Of a stretch of 64,000 nt of DNA, positions 25,085-31,595 are shown one piece after another (the first letter of the stretch is position 1; every line of letters begins with the position of its first letter). A program made the translations under genes and the position numbers. Under the pieces are notes generated by a model. That model made no database searches and was not told the origin of the DNA. It saw nothing but the letters and a program-made list of their open reading frames with translations. Source of the DNA: an unidentified eubacterium SCB49 (GTDB lineage Bacteria > Bacteroidota > Bacteroidia > Flavobacteriales > Flavobacteriaceae); assembly GCA_000170815.1 (NCBI GenBank), contig ABCO01000001.1, positions 62,001-126,000 on the forward strand, given 5' to 3'.

Positions 25085-26203
25085 TTATAGTTTAGATGCT
25101 ATACTTTGTGCTACTTGCGTCCAAGCCCCATTTTCTCCGTTTTTTTCACCCAGTCTCACAATTACAATATTCTTCTCTGGGTTTACATAAATATGTTGTC
25201 CTAATATTCCAATGGCTTCAAAAGAGTTGTCTTTTTCATTAAGCCACCACTGGTGTTGATAATAAGCTACATTACCGCCTGTGCTATCTATTTTTGTAGA
25301 TTTTTCTACCCAATCCTTAGAAACGATCTGTTTTCCATTCCAATTTCCTTTATTTAAATACAATCTACCCAGTTTTGCAAAATCTCTTGCTCTTGCATTT
25401 AAGCAGCAAAAGGTTTTTTCTACACCTTTTTTTTCTCTGTCTAAACTCCATGTGGCATCATATTCCATCCCTAGAGGTTGCCATATTTTTTCTTCTAGAT
25501 ATTCAGAAATTGTAGTTTCTTTTAAAGCGGCTTCTAAGACCATTCCTAACACTTGGCTATCGCCACTACTATATTTAAAACTTGACCCCGGTGTGGCTTC
25601 TATTTTCATTCCATTTACGGCTTTTCTTAAATTAGTGCCGTAATAAAATGTGGCTGCATCGCCAAAAGGGTTTACGTAACTTTCATTAAAAGCAATCCCC
25701 GAAGTCATATTTAAAAGATGTTCTATAGTCACGTCTTTAAAAGCAGGATCTTCTAGTTCTGTTAGATAATTGGTTACAGGCTCGTTAATAGATTTTATTT
25801 TACCCTCGTATACAGCAATACCTACTAACATTGAAAGTATTGACTTTGCCATAGAAAATGAGTTAACAATAGATGCCTCTTCATACTTATTAAAGTACTG
25901 TTCATACTTTATAGTGTCATTTTGCACCACCAAATAAGCCACAGTTTTGTTTGAGATCAAATAATCTTCAAAAGTGACTTTAGTCTTTATACCATCATCT
26001 GTTATAGTAATAGAATCTTGTATAAAAGATTTTGTAATAGAAGGATACATAAAAGGTGTTTCTGAAGCTGTAATCGTCCTGCTCGGAAAAATTTTATGAT
26101 CTGTGATATCTGCAAAGTTGTAGTAGGCAAATCTACCTAGTTTACAACTATTAAAAAGGGTGCAAATTGCTATTAATGTGATGATGATTGTAATACGTTT
26201 CAT
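25085..26203 (-). CDS. Serine hydrolase, class C beta-lactamase/penicillin-binding-like lipoprotein
   Basis: A lipoprotein (lipobox FNSC, Cys20) with a beta-lactamase-related transpeptidase fold. The catalytic SxxK is Ser117-Met-Ala-Lys120 (NSFSMAKSIL) and the second motif is Tyr211-Ser-Ser (KYSSGD), a YxS variant of YxN. Other family blocks are LLNMTSGIAF, WQPLGMEYDATW, CLNARARDFAKLGRLYLNKG and GILGQHIYVNPEKN. Family members act as D-amino peptidases, esterases or 6-aminohexanoate hydrolases; the substrate here is unknown. An exact TATGTTTG promoter box lies 50 bases upstream. A LytTR regulator is encoded just before it on the same strand. Confidence 0.88.
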   Translation of the reverse strand: MKRITIIITLIAICTLFNSCKLGRFAYYNFADITDHKIFPSRTITASETPFMYPSITKSFIQDSITITDDGIKTKVTFEDYLISNKTVAYLVVQNDTIKYEQYFNKYEEASIVNSFSMAKSILSMLVGIAVYEGKIKSINEPVTNYLTELEDPAFKDVTIEHLLNMTSGIAFNESYVNPFGDAATFYYGTNLRKAVNGMKIEATPGSSFKYSSGDSQVLGMVLEAALKETTISEYLEEKIWQPLGMEYDATWSLDREKKGVEKTFCCLNARARDFAKLGRLYLNKGNWNGKQIVSKDWVEKSTKIDSTGGNVAYYQHQWWLNEKDNSFEAIGILGQHIYVNPEKNIVIVRLGEKNGENGAWTQVAQSIASKL

Positions 26204-26252
26204 ACTGTTTGTTTTAAAACCGAAATGCTCGATTTGTGATTATTTGATGAAA

Positions 26253-26260
26253 CAAACATA
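26253..26260 (-). promoter_or_regulatory. Promoter -7 box for the serine hydrolase gene
   Basis: Minus-strand TATGTTTG, an exact TAnnTTTG match, about 50 bases before the ATG. Confidence 0.55.
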
Positions 26261-26301
26261 AACAGACAAAAAGCCTGAGACTATTATATATGGTACATTG
26301 G

Positions 26302-26371
26302 GGCGAAATGATACCTCCTTGTGGCGAAATAAAAGCGTCTTTTTTGAAGTGTACTACCTCTGTGGCGAATT
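26302..26371 (-). promoter_or_regulatory. Direct repeats GGCGAAAT, candidate LytTR operator
   Basis: Plus-strand GGCGAAAT occurs at 26302 and 26323, and GGCGAATT at 26364, always in the same direction. Spacings are 21 and 41 bases, i.e. about 2 and 4 helical turns. The sites lie about 50-120 bases upstream of the serine hydrolase promoter box and next to the stop of the LytTR gene. LytTR proteins bind direct repeats spaced about two turns apart. Confidence 0.45.
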
Positions 26372-26372
26372 T

Positions 26373-27161
26373 TTAGTTTTGAAACGTGCCTTTTACTTTT
26401 TCTGTGTAGGTTTTAGACACAGGTATTCCTATTTCCGAAGTAAGAAATACAGATAATTTACCACTCTCCATTTTAAATTGTTGAAAGTGATCTGGGTTAA
26501 TTAAATAAGAACGATGGGTACGCATTAACTCCGGAATATCAGCCTCAACTTTTGAGAGTTTATTTCGTATTAATTGTTTTTTAATTGTGCCATTATTTAA
26601 ATAAGACACCTCAATATAATTATCGTCAGATTTAATACAAATCAAATCATTCATCATTAATCGCAGACCTTCATAAGTACCTTCCCCTTGTATCTCTATT
26701 TTTTTGTCTTCAAGTTTCTTTTCAAAATAACGCCCAAAAGACCAACGACCTATTGCGATAATAGGAAATATAGTGAGAATAGCAGGGAGGTAAAGAGCTG
26801 TAAAAAAGTAACGTAAAGAATATGGGTTAGGTGCTCCTGGAACTATAACAAAGAGATACACGCATCTAGAAAGAATGAAACCAAAGATAAACATACTTAA
26901 GCCAAATGTGATTTCGCTTAACAAGGTCCATTTTTCTTTATTCTTCTTGTAAATAACACCTTGTAGTGGTAAAACTAATATATATGCAATAGCTCCAGCA
27001 ATACCATAAATAGGAAGATAAATAAACTTCTCAACACCCATAAACTCACTTGTGTCTAAAGGTTCTGTAAGAGCTAAGAATAGAAATATCCATATTGCCA
27101 AACTTAAGGCAATAAGTAAATGATGTTTTAAAACAGGATCAAAAGGATATTTAATGTTCAC
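26373..27161 (-). CDS. LytTR-family transcriptional regulator with N-terminal membrane domain
   Basis: A membrane-bound DNA-binding protein. Four hydrophobic segments (about residues 15-32, 47-66, 80-105, 118-140) are followed by a linker and a LytTR domain from about 160 to 260. Typical LytTR text is DLICIKSDDNYIEVSYL, KQLIRNKLSKVEADI, and MRTHRSYLINPDHF. There is no receiver domain, so it is a one-component regulator that may sense a membrane signal. An exact TATGTTTG box sits 31 bases upstream. The serine hydrolase gene lies downstream on the same strand, with the candidate repeats between them. Confidence 0.88.
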   Translation of the reverse strand: MNIKYPFDPVLKHHLLIALSLAIWIFLFLALTEPLDTSEFMGVEKFIYLPIYGIAGAIAYILVLPLQGVIYKKNKEKWTLLSEITFGLSMFIFGFILSRCVYLFVIVPGAPNPYSLRYFFTALYLPAILTIFPIIAIGRWSFGRYFEKKLEDKKIEIQGEGTYEGLRLMMNDLICIKSDDNYIEVSYLNNGTIKKQLIRNKLSKVEADIPELMRTHRSYLINPDHFQQFKMESGKLSVFLTSEIGIPVSKTYTEKVKGTFQN

Positions 27162-27192
27162 TTAGTATTTTTAAAGTTGTAAATGTGTTTTA

Positions 27193-27200
27193 CAAACATA
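27193..27200 (-). promoter_or_regulatory. Promoter -7 box for the LytTR gene
   Basis: Minus-strand TATGTTTG, an exact TAnnTTTG match, 31 bases before the ATG. Confidence 0.55.
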
Positions 27201-27236
27201 GATTATTCACAGTTTTAAGAACACCAAGACATCCAT

Positions 27237-28745
27237 TTGTTTTAATACTGTTAAAATATTTAACTATATTTATAGTATTCTAATAAAAATAACTGACCTT
27301 TTAAACCATTTTATTATGAAAAATTTTAAATTACACTACTACTAATCTTATTTTTTAATTTTGCTTTAGAAGCACAAGAAAACAATATGTGTGCAACTCA
27401 AGACACAGAAATAGAAGATACATTTGTGCCGTCATTAGACCCAAATTTTATGGCAAATGCTGAACCAGTTGCGTTTAACCATAACACAAAAAGATGCTAT
27501 ACAAATAAAAGATGACCAGTTGTTACCTACATTAACAACCGGCTTATATAAAATTGAAAAGTATTTTGAAGACGGCACTATAGAAGAAGTGATAATTTTT
27601 AAAGAAGATTAATAATGAAACAGATACTAACCTACTTTTTTTTATTATGTATTAGTCTAGCACAAGCCCAATTTGGGAATAGAATTATTATTGAAGAAGA
27701 TATTTTAACACCTAGATATATTAGTTCTGGAGATCTAAACAGTGATGGTTTTACAGATATAATTGTATCTTATTCACATAAATTTGTTTGGTTTGAAAAC
27801 TTGGCAGGATCAGGAGATTTTAGTTCTGAAAACGTTATTAATACTGGGCATGGACAGAGTTTTTCTAACGCTGTAGCAGATCTTGATGGGGATGGCGATC
27901 TAGACCTATTATTTACTTCTTTTGATGATAGCCTAGTTTATTGGTATGAAAACTTAGATGGTTTAGCCTCGTTTAGCAGTCCACGACTTATTGACAATAC
28001 ATTGTATGCGGCAGATGATGTTTCTGCTTTTGATTTAGATGGTGATGGCGATCTAGATGTGCTTGTTACTTCAGATTATGATGATACTGTTTCATGGTTT
28101 GAAAACCTTGATGGTGAGGGTGATTTTGGAGAAGTAAACGTAATTATTCAAGGGACAAATACGGGTCGATTTTCTCGTGCTGCAGACCTTGATAATGATG
28201 GTGATTTAGACGTAGTTACTGTATCAACAGGAAATCCAAATGTTTTGTGGTTTAGAAATCTAGATGGTCAAGGTGAATTTGGACCTCCGATTAGTATATC
28301 AACCATGGAAACGAATGTTCATTCCGTTGCGCTAGGGGATATTGATAATGATGGTGACATAGATGTTGTTTCAGCAAAAAATGCGTCAGGTAAAATAGAG
28401 GTGTTTGTAAATGATGGTATAGGTAATTTTAATCTTGAATCGACTGTAATATATGGGGTTGACGGTATTCGAAATGTAAAAATTGCAGACCTTGATAATG
28501 ACAATGATCTTGATATTTTATATGCTGCAAACGAGGCCAATTTGTTTGCTTGGCATGAAAACTTAGACGGTGAAGGTAACTTTGGTCCTCAAACAGTAAT
28601 TGATGAAGGCGGAATGTTTCACCGTCAAGCAATACCAGTAGACTTAGACAACGATGGGGATAAAGATGTTGTGGGTATTATACAAAACAATAACATTTTA
28701 GTTTACTATGAAAACCTAATGATTTTAGGTGTTCCAGAATTAGAT
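27237..28745 (+). repeat. Inverted duplication, arm 2 (FG-GAP locus)
   Basis: Matches 5997-7505 in opposite orientation. It covers the leader, the broken small gene, FG-GAP residues 1-177 (28145) and the last blade (28599-28745). The segment 28146-28598 is diverged. The 5' ends of the two arms face each other across about 20 kb. Confidence 0.85.
27316..27612 (+). pseudogene. Broken small secreted-protein gene upstream of FG-GAP copy 2
   Basis: Starts MKNFKLHYY and stops. A shifted frame reads LLLILFFNFALEAQENNMCA and continues to FVPSLDPNFMANAEPVAF; a second shift leads to TITQKDAIQIKDDQ and EEVIIFKED. The hydrophobic LLLILFFNFALEAQ would be the signal peptide of the intact gene. Length and both lesions match the copy at 7129-7425, with roughly a dozen base substitutions between them. 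Confidence 0.65.
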
Positions 28746-28970
28746 ATCTCACAGCTAAAAATAACACCAAACCCCACAAATAAAAATGTAGATATTAGTA
28801 GTCCTTATCCAATAGAGCAGTTACAAGTATATGACATGCAGGGTAAATTATTAATTGATAAAAAAGAGCATGTAACCACACTCAATTTATCAGGTATTGC
28901 AAGTGGTGTTTTATTTGTAGAGATAAAAATAGAAGGTCGTACTTTTATTAAAAAAGTAATTAAAAAGTAG
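27615..28970 (+). CDS. FG-GAP/VCBS repeat protein with type IX sorting domain (copy 2)
   Basis: A secreted seven-blade beta-propeller of 451 residues, paralogous to the gene at 5765. The signal peptide is residues 1-18. Calcium-loop motifs include DLNSDGFTD, DLDGDGDLD (three times), DLDNDGDLD and DIDNDGDID. Blades 4-6 (about residues 178-325) differ from copy 1. For example, this copy has WFRNLDGQGEFGPPISIS and the odd blade IEVFVNDGIGNFNLESTV, which lacks the WFENLDG motif. The C-terminal sorting tail starts KITPNPTNKNVDISS and includes QLQVYDMQGKLL; it also differs from copy 1. A terminator follows. Likely a cell-surface or released protein; ligand unknown. Confidence 0.92.
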   Translation: MKQILTYFFLLCISLAQAQFGNRIIIEEDILTPRYISSGDLNSDGFTDIIVSYSHKFVWFENLAGSGDFSSENVINTGHGQSFSNAVADLDGDGDLDLLFTSFDDSLVYWYENLDGLASFSSPRLIDNTLYAADDVSAFDLDGDGDLDVLVTSDYDDTVSWFENLDGEGDFGEVNVIIQGTNTGRFSRAADLDNDGDLDVVTVSTGNPNVLWFRNLDGQGEFGPPISISTMETNVHSVALGDIDNDGDIDVVSAKNASGKIEVFVNDGIGNFNLESTVIYGVDGIRNVKIADLDNDNDLDILYAANEANLFAWHENLDGEGNFGPQTVIDEGGMFHRQAIPVDLDNDGDKDVVGIIQNNNILVYYENLMILGVPELDISQLKITPNPTNKNVDISSPYPIEQLQVYDMQGKLLIDKKEHVTTLNLSGIASGVLFVEIKIEGRTFIKKVIKK

Positions 28971-28978
28971 CTATAACT

Positions 28979-29015
28979 AAAAGAGCCGAGACAACTTAAT
29001 GTTTCGGCTCTTTTG
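28979..29015. terminator. Bidirectional terminator between FG-GAP copy 2 and gltX
   Basis: Arms AAAAGAGCCGAGAC / GTTTCGGCTCTTTT with a short loop, between convergent genes. Confidence 0.85.
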
Positions 29016-29031
29016 TTTTATATAGGGCGTT

Positions 29032-30543
29032 TTATTCCATAAACTTCACAGCATTCTCCACACGCTTAATCGTCTCTTCTTTACCAAGCAAACTAGCAAT
29101 TTCAAAAACATCAGGTCCAGACATGGCACCCACTAGTGCTAAACGTAAAGGCATCATTACTTTACCAAAGCCCATTTCTTGGCTTTTTATCCACCCTTTT
29201 ACTTTTTCAGAAATAGTGCTTGCGCTAAAATCTTCTAGGTCTTTTAAAATGTTTAAGACGTTTACTATAATTTCTGGAGTATCTTCTTTAAAGGCTTTTT
29301 TAGTAGCTTTTTCATCATATGTTGTTGGAGTTTCAAAGAAGAAACTTCCTTGTTCCCACAAGTCTGCTACAAAGGTTGCACGTTCTTTTAATAAAGGTAC
29401 GATTACTGTCAGATTGAGCGCAGTCGAAATCCCTTTATCTGCCAAAAACTTCTCAAACTGAGCCACTAAAACCCCTTCATCCATCATTTGTAAATACTGA
29501 TTTTGAAACCATTTTGTCTTATCTGGATCAAACTTAGCACCCCCTTTACTTACACGAGAAAGATCAAAAGCATCAACCAAGCCTTGTAAATTAAAAATCT
29601 CTTGTTCTGTACCAGGATTCCAACCTAAAAAGGCTAGCATATTTAATACAGCTTCTGGCAAGTAACCATCTTCTCTATACCCAGAAAAAGTGTCTCCGTC
29701 TGCCGTTTTCCATTGTAAAGGAAAAACAGGAAAGCCCATTTTATCACCATCACGTTTGCTTAATTTCCCTTTTCCTACAGGTTTCATTATAAGTGGTAAG
29801 TGTGCAAATTGTGGCGCATCCCAACCAAAAGCTCTGTATAATAAAACGTGTAACGCCATAGAAGGCAACCACTCTTCGCCACGAATCACGTGAGAGATTT
29901 CCATTAAATGATCATCTACAATATTTGCTAGGTGATACGTAGGCATCCCGTCACTTTTAAACAGTACTTTGTCATCAAGCAGGTTGGTGTCTATAGTAAT
30001 ACCACCACGTATTATATCTTTTAAATGTAAAGTTTCACCTACGGGAGCTTTAAACCTGATTACATACGGCTCTCCGTCTGCAATTTTTTGTTTTACTTCT
30101 GCTTCAGAAAGTACTAAAGAGTTGTCTAATTTTAAACGGTTATGCCAGTTGTAAATAAACGTTTTACCATTTGCTTCGTGGTCTTTTCTGTGTGCGTCTA
30201 GTGCTTCTGCAGTATCAAAGGCATAATACGCATTCCCGCTATCTAATAAATCTTGCGCATATTTTACATACAAGTCTTTACGTTCACTCTGTCTGTAAGG
30301 GCCACAATTTGCTGGTTTTAACGGAGACTCGTCAAATGGTATATTTAACCAGTTCATTGCTTCTACTATATAATCTTCTGCACCTTCCACATAACGGGTT
30401 TGGTCTGTATCTTCTATACGGAGTATAAAATCACCACCGTGCTTCTTAGCAAATAAATAGTTAAATAATGCGGTGCGAACACCACCTATATGTAAAGGTC
30501 CTGTTGGACTTGGAGCAAAACGTACGCGTACTTTTTGTGACAT
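29032..30543 (-). CDS. gltX: Glutamyl-tRNA synthetase
   Basis: Charges tRNA-Glu; cytoplasmic class I synthetase. The HIGH-type motif is in RFAPSPTGPLHIGGVRTALF at the N-terminus and the KMSKS-type motif is GKLSKRDGDK. I take the ATG at 30543 (MSQKVRVRFAPSPTG); an upstream in-frame ATG at 30561 would add MKNIIF but falls in the leader hairpin. Residues about 371-380 (GISTALNLTV) are the translation of a dispersed palindromic repeat on the opposite strand, placed in the anticodon-binding domain just before IVPLLKERATFV. Length (503) is normal for Bacteroidota GltX. Confidence 0.96.
   Translation of the reverse strand: MSQKVRVRFAPSPTGPLHIGGVRTALFNYLFAKKHGGDFILRIEDTDQTRYVEGAEDYIVEAMNWLNIPFDESPLKPANCGPYRQSERKDLYVKYAQDLLDSGNAYYAFDTAEALDAHRKDHEANGKTFIYNWHNRLKLDNSLVLSEAEVKQKIADGEPYVIRFKAPVGETLHLKDIIRGGITIDTNLLDDKVLFKSDGMPTYHLANIVDDHLMEISHVIRGEEWLPSMALHVLLYRAFGWDAPQFAHLPLIMKPVGKGKLSKRDGDKMGFPVFPLQWKTADGDTFSGYREDGYLPEAVLNMLAFLGWNPGTEQEIFNLQGLVDAFDLSRVSKGGAKFDPDKTKWFQNQYLQMMDEGVLVAQFEKFLADKGISTALNLTVIVPLLKERATFVADLWEQGSFFFETPTTYDEKATKKAFKEDTPEIIVNVLNILKDLEDFSASTISEKVKGWIKSQEMGFGKVMMPLRLALVGAMSGPDVFEIASLLGKEETIKRVENAVKFME
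29406..29432 (+). repeat. Palindromic repeat inserted in frame within gltX
   Basis: CTGTCAGATTGAGCGCAGTC continues GAAATCC. It matches the intergenic copy at 42645 almost base for base. On the gltX strand it is read GISTALNLT. Confidence 0.8.
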
Positions 30544-30559
30544 AAAAATTATATTTTTC

Positions 30560-30579
30560 ATTCCCTTGAAGAAGGGAAT
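30560..30579 (-). promoter_or_regulatory. Hairpin in the gltX leader
   Basis: ATTCCCTT-GAAG-AAGGGAAT is a perfect 8-bp stem ending 16 bases before the gltX ATG. It may be a regulatory hairpin or a small dispersed palindrome. Confidence 0.5.
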
Positions 30580-30613
30580 CTCTTTAATGATTGTAATATT
30601 TGTTTACAGGCTG

Positions 30614-30621
30614 CAAAAATA
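30614..30621 (-). promoter_or_regulatory. Promoter -7 box for gltX
   Basis: Minus-strand TATTTTTG, an exact TAnnTTTG match, about 70 bases upstream of the ATG; the leader hairpin lies between. Confidence 0.55.
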
Positions 30622-30783
30622 AGGAGAATAAACAATCTAAAGACCTAAACTTAAAAATTGTATGTATCCTATTAATTTTTAAATATCAATACTAGGTTGC
30701 GTACTGTCCAAACCTAACCTATAATTCCTTTTTTGATCTTAAGTGGTGATTAGTTGTTGTAACAGAAATGTAATTTATTTTTA

Positions 30784-30791
30784 TAGTTTTG
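30784..30791 (+). promoter_or_regulatory. Promoter -7 box for the beta-barrel gene
   Basis: TAGTTTTG, an exact TAnnTTTG match, 15 bases before the broken ATG at 30807. Confidence 0.55.
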
Positions 30792-30838
30792 CGGAAATTT
30801 TATAAAATGAAAAATTAGTTGTATTTGTTTTCTGTCTC

Positions 30839-31411
30839 GTGAGTCTCACAAGTTTAGCGCAAGATAAAATAGGTGTTGAAGCTGGTGTTAGTTTTGCAAA
30901 TATGAGGGGAGATGGTTTTCCAGATAGTAGCAAAGCATTGACTTCTTTTTATCCTTCTTTCTTTTATGAAAAAGAAATATCAAGCCTTTTTAGTATTAAA
31001 GGGCTTATGGCTTATGAGAGCAAAGGGTACACCTTAGAGCTTAATTATAACAATGTGTATAACCCTTTTGATGAACCTATCTATTTTGAAGATGAAACTA
31101 TTAAATACTCATCAGATCACCTAACCATCGGCGCTTTAGGGAAAATTACTTTTGGAAATAACATTCAATTTTTTGTAAATGCAGGACCTTATATAGGATT
31201 AGCAATTGATAACGAAGGACCTGCAAACGCTACAGATTTTGGAGTTTTAAGCGGTTTAGGTCTCGAAAAAAACTTTGGCAAGTTCTCAATTCATATTGAA
31301 GGTAGAAATAGTTTGGGTTTTGTAAATACGGCTAAAGGAGATTTAAGTCAGTATGTTAACACAAAAACTATTTCATTTTACATCCTTACAGGGGTTTCTT
31401 ATAACCTGTAA
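30839..31411 (+). CDS. Outer-membrane beta-barrel protein, signal peptide frameshifted
   Basis: The intact part encodes about 190 residues of an outer-membrane beta-barrel family protein (PorT/OmpW-type small barrel): DKIGVEAGVSFANM, alternating beta strands, repeated glycine-aromatic pairs, and a C-terminal barrel strand ending ILTGVSYNL. The natural start is ATG 30807, but that frame reads Met-Lys-Asn-stop. Adding one A to the A5 run at 30810-30814 gives MKKLVVFVFCLVSLTSLAQ, a perfect signal peptide joined in frame to the barrel. So the gene is either switched off by a one-base slip, decayed very recently, or mis-sequenced. The GTG at 30839 is only the first open codon and would not give an exported protein. 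Function of the barrel is unknown. Confidence 0.7.
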   Translation: MSLTSLAQDKIGVEAGVSFANMRGDGFPDSSKALTSFYPSFFYEKEISSLFSIKGLMAYESKGYTLELNYNNVYNPFDEPIYFEDETIKYSSDHLTIGALGKITFGNNIQFFVNAGPYIGLAIDNEGPANATDFGVLSGLGLEKNFGKFSIHIEGRNSLGFVNTAKGDLSQYVNTKTISFYILTGVSYNL

Positions 31412-31486
31412 TATATTTCTTATAATATAGGAAGCCTAGCGCATTTCTGGAGTTTTAAACAATCAAATTTTCTATTACGGTTAATG

Positions 31487-31494
31487 TACTTTTG
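31487..31494 (+). promoter_or_regulatory. Promoter -7 box for the DUF4175 gene
   Basis: TACTTTTG, an exact TAnnTTTG match, about 100 bases before the ATG. Confidence 0.5.
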
Positions 31495-31595
31495 TTAAAT
31501 ACATTTTGTAAAACGTAACAGTGCTGTTTACGGCTTATTTTTTGCTGTAACAATATTGTTGTAATTTAGAAGTTTTTAGCAGAAGTAGCCGTCTT

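Noticed and set aside
29880..29910. Fourth parS-like site (AATCACGTGAGA) in gltX
   Set aside because: Only the CACGTG core and a few flanking bases match.
30839..30860. GTG 30839 as a genuine start of the beta-barrel gene
   Set aside because: It would remove most of the signal peptide; the upstream ATG plus one A gives a far better N-terminus.
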